Source: Cunninghamella blakesleeana
Taxonomy: Eukaryota > Mucoromycota > Mucoromycetes > Mucorales > Cunninghamellaceae
DNA length: 64,000 nt
Reading direction: 5' to 3'
Assembly: GCA_017871115.1 (NCBI GenBank)
Contig: JAFCIZ010000006.1
Span: forward strand, 2,914,001-2,978,000
Part shown: piece after piece, positions 60,390-64,000 of the stretch
Layout: each line of letters opens with the position of its first letter
How positions within the stretch are numbered: the stretch's first letter is position 1
Program-made: the position numbers and the translations under genes
Notes under the pieces: model-generated
Database searches by the model: none
Told to the model about the DNA's origin: nothing
Seen by the model: the letters and a program-made list of their open reading frames with translations, nothing else

Positions 60390-61283
60390 ATATTTTTATT
60401 ATGTATCACTTATTTTTAATTTTTAATCTTATTATCATTATTATATAACTTGTATTATATTTATATATCTAGTATCATTTAATAAACTTTATTATAAATA
60501 AAAAATTATTTTATTTTAGTTTTCCTTGAATTATAAATTTAATTTAAAAAAAAATGAAAGATCTTAGGTTACAAAAGTTCAATGCGCAAATTTAAATAAA
60601 ATTTATCTATCTAAATCGTATTTAAACATTTCGTCCAGTTAAAAAATTAATAATATAAAATTTATACCGAACGGAAGGGAATTTTTATTCCAAAATTTTT
60701 TCAATTTTTTTTTAAAAAAAAAACGTTTTCTTTTCATTTTTTCAAACTCTTTTTATTAATGAATGTAAATAAAAATTTATATTATTCGATTCTTTATAAT
60801 CAGATGGTTTTTAAGAATGATTAGAATGTAGGACTTGATAGTTAAAAAAAAATATACAAGATATAAAAAACATGGTTAGGATGTCTTTTTTTTTGAAAAT
60901 TTTAAAATCCGAAAGATCCTAGACAAGTTTTTTTAGTTGTATATACGAGTTCTACTTTCATGTAATCTCTAATATATTATTTACATAAATACATATCATA
61001 ATAAAATAGTTGTCCATTATATATACCAATTACAGTGAAAAAAATTACGATTTAAAAATATTTGTTTTAAGATATATTTAATACAATAAATAATAGTGGA
61101 ATAAAAAATAAAATTATAATAATAAAGAATTACTATAAACTATACAATGAAATAAATGTAAATATGATATGATTTTTCTAAATAATAATAATAATAAAAA
61201 GAGGGAAAGAGAGTGTATGTGTGTTTGAACTTATTAAAAAAATAATAGTAATAATAAATATACATATGAAAAAAAAACTAGAT
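60390..61283. other. Convergent intergenic region (PDR 2 / GCV2)
   Basis: 3' flanks of convergent genes. AT-rich with AATAAA near 60480, a T-tract/A-tract junction (60705-60723) and (AATA)n-like stretches near 61180. No gene was recognised. Confidence 0.55.
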
Positions 61284-64000
61284 TTAATTTTCTTCTTCTA
61301 AGTATTCTTCAGGGGAAGGACAAGTACACATCAAGTTACGATCACCATAAGCATCATCTACACGAGAAACAGTAGGCCAGAATTTGCGTTCACGAAGACC
61401 AGCAACAGGGAAAGCAGCAGTTTCTCTTGAATAAGGACGTTCCCATTTATCAGCCATCATAATTTCTAAAGAGTGAGGAGCATTATTAAGCATGTTGTCT
61501 TTCTTGGGTAATTCACCATCAATAACTTGTTGAATTTCTTTACGAATACTGATCATGGCATCACAGAAACGATCTAATTCATTTTTAGGTTCAGATTCGG
61601 TGGGTTCAATCATCAAAGTATTAGCAACGGGCCATGACATGGTAGGAGAATGGAATCCGTAATCTTGAAGACGTTTTGCAATATCAATGGCTTCAATACC
61701 ATGAACACCGAAGGGACGAATATCAACAATGAATTCGTGACCACACATACCATTTTCATTAGTGAAAAGGATTTCATAATGGGAAGCTAAACGGCTAGCC
61801 ATGTAGTTAGCATTTAATAAGGCCATTTTGGTAGCTTCAGTTAATCCTTCACCACCCATCAATTTAATATAAGCCCAAGAAATAGGTAAGATAGAAGCGG
61901 AACCATAAGGAGCAGCAGAAATGGGACCAATAGCATTTTGACCACCAGTTTGGATTAAAGGATGGCCAGGTAAGAAAGGTTGTAAATGTTCTTTACAAGC
62001 AATAGGACCCATACCAGGACCACCTCCACCATGAGGAATACAGAAAGTTTTATGAAGATTCATGTGACAAACATCAGCACCAATTTCAGCAGGCTTAGTT
62101 AACCCAATTTGAGCATTTAAATTAGCACCATCCATATAAACTTGACCACCATATTGATGAACAACTTGACAAGCTTCGGCTACACCAGTTTCAAACATAC
62201 CAAAAGTGGAAGGATAGGTAATCATAACAGCAGCTAATTTATCTTTATGTTTTTCAGCTTTAGCTTTCAAATCAGCCATATCAAGATTACCTTCGTTATC
62301 ACATTTAACAATTACAACATCCATACCAGCCATAGCAGCTGAGGCTGGATTAGTACCATGGGCTGAGATAGGGATCAAACAGACATTACGTTGACCTTCA
62401 CCACGGGATTCATGATAAGCACGGATACAACGTAAACCAGCATATTCACCTTGGGCGCCAGAATTAGGTTGAAGAGAGACAGCATCAAAACCAGTAATTT
62501 CTTCTAAATCCTTTTCTAATTCATCCAACATGATACGATAACCGGTGGTTTGATCTACAGGTGCGAAAGGATGGATGTTGCCAAATTCTGGCCAGGTAAC
62601 AGGAATCATTTCAGTGGTGGCATTCAACTTCATAGTACAACTACCAAGAGGGATCATGGAATGAACTAAAGATAAATCTTTGCTTTGAAGATGATGAATA
62701 TAACGTAACATTTCTGTTTCAGAATGGTGAGAGTTGAAAATAGGATGTTGTAAAATGGCTGAGGTACGTTTTAATTGTTCAGGGAAAGCATCTAATCCTT
62801 TATTAAGTACAGTGGCAGCATCATCAATGTTAATAGTAGGTTTTTGACCTTCTTTAGCAAAGATGGAGACTAAATCGTTAATATCCTTTTTGCTGACAGC
62901 TTCATCTAATTGAATAGAAACAGTTTGTGCATTGAGAGTACGGATGTTGATTCCCTTTTCAAGTGCTTTTTCAGAAATAGAGGAAGCACTATCAACCTTG
63001 ATGGATAAAGTATCAAAGTAAGCATTATCATTAAGAATAGTATATCCTGATTCACGAACGCCTTGAGCTAATACTTGAGTTAAGTTGTGAATGCGTTGAG
63101 CAATATCTTTAATACCCTATTTTTTTTTTTTTTTTTTTTTAAAAAAAAAGAAGAGTGTAAGTCAATATGATCATGACCCATTATCTAAACTTTTCCTATT
63201 TTTTTCTTTTAATATAAGTGAATACTTACTTGAGGACCATGGTAAATAGCATACATAGCAGACATATTAGCTAAAAGAGCTTGGGCAGTACAAATATTAC
63301 TAGTAGCCTTTTCACGACGAATATGTTGTTCACGAGTTTGAAGAGCAAGACGATAAGCAGGTTTACCATTGGCATCACGAGAAACACCTACAATTCTACC
63401 GGGAATACGACGTTTATGTTCTTCTTTACAAGCGAAGAAAGCAGCATGAGGACCACCAAAGCCAAGAGGAACACCAAATCTTTGACTGTTACCTAAAGCA
63501 ATATCAGCACCAAATTCTCCAGGAGCTTTTAAAAGAGCTAAAGCCATTAAGTCAGTTGCAACAGCAACTTGACCGCCAGCAGCATGGATTTGTGAGGTTA
63601 AAGCTTCATAATCATGAACAGTACCTTCAGTGTTAGGATACTATAATGTTTATCAAATAAATAAAAAGAAAAAGGTTAATAAAAATAAATAAAGCATTTT
63701 TTTTTTAAGATTTTTTATTTTTCCTTTTTCCTCTATCCTATCCACTTCCCCTTTTTTTTAAAAAAATAAATAAAAAACGCCACTGATCCAATAAAATGAA
63801 ACCCTATTTCCTTTTTTATTTTGACTTATAAATTTCCTTACTTGAATCAAAGCACCACAAACTTGCTTCTTGTGTTCATCAAATTTAAAATTGAAAATAT
63901 CAGCTACAATGACATTGATATTGAAGGCTTCAGCACGAGTCTTAAGACAAGCAATGGTTTGAGGGTGACAATGGATATCAACAACAAAAGTATTCTTCTT
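61284..64000 (-). CDS. GCV2: Glycine dehydrogenase (decarboxylating), P protein, 5' truncated
   Basis: The C-terminal 800 residues of the pyridoxal-phosphate subunit of the mitochondrial glycine cleavage system, which decarboxylates glycine and passes the aminomethyl group to the H protein. Minus-strand exons: 64000-63842 (continues beyond the window), 63640-63230, 63116-61284. Seen: [101 protein letters not shown] and the PLP-Lys segment [16 protein letters not shown] (near 62050). Family length is about 1000, so roughly the first 200 residues with the transit peptide lie outside. Codon use is biased like that of the PDR genes, suggesting high expression. Confidence 0.97.

Overview
This is a nuclear window from an AT-rich fungus, most likely an early-diverging one (Mucoromycota; Mucorales-like is my best guess). 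The reasons are fungal gene content (two full-size PDR-type ABC transporters, Yak1, CSC1, Iml2/TTC39), many short GT-AG introns (75 placed by hand, nearly all supported by a closed reading frame over the joined exons), abundant (AT)n, (TAA)n and T-tract/A-tract repeats, Asn/Ser/Thr/Gln-rich disordered tails, and a gene usually discussed in animals and protists (SZT2) that the model yeasts lack. No rRNA, tRNA, CRISPR array or intact transposon was found.

Layout. 1-9904 (+): SZT2-like giant protein, 5' end outside the window. 10491-12284 (+): FAD-dependent amine/amino-acid oxidase. 12379-14103 (-): mitochondrial-type methionine aminopeptidase. 14771-16078 (+): orphan seven-helix membrane protein. 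16350-17411 (+): NAA20, catalytic subunit of NatB. 18341-21949 (-): Yak1 kinase. 22165-26667 (-): CSC1/TMEM63-type channel. 27680-31401 (-): PMS1/PMS2 mismatch-repair endonuclease. 31564-32908 (-): ALG5. 34222-34824 (-): unrecognised Ser/Thr/Asn-rich protein. 35942-37403 (+): vacuolar-type amino acid transporter. 38528-42262 (-): Iml2/TTC39-like protein with an 8-nt microexon. 43.3-45.0 kb: degenerate repeat-rich segment with two decayed copies of one gene family. 47339-52045 and 55330-60389 (+): tandem PDR transporters flanking a 52-residue secreted Cys-rich peptide gene (53104-53262, +). 61284-64000 (-): glycine decarboxylase P protein, N-terminus outside the window.

The left two thirds are ordinary housekeeping genes packed 0.1-1.3 kb apart. 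Several touch nutrient sensing or amino-acid handling (SZT2, Yak1, amino acid transporter, amine oxidase, GCV2), but I see no operon-like logic. The accessory region is 42.3-61 kb: decayed repeats, then the PDR-peptide-PDR cluster, whose two transporters share long stretches of identical DNA and have CGG/CCG dyads upstream. The best candidates for something undescribed are the small secreted peptide nested between the two exporters with its candidate regulatory sites, the fungal SZT2, and the decayed gene family with its peptide-coding minisatellite.
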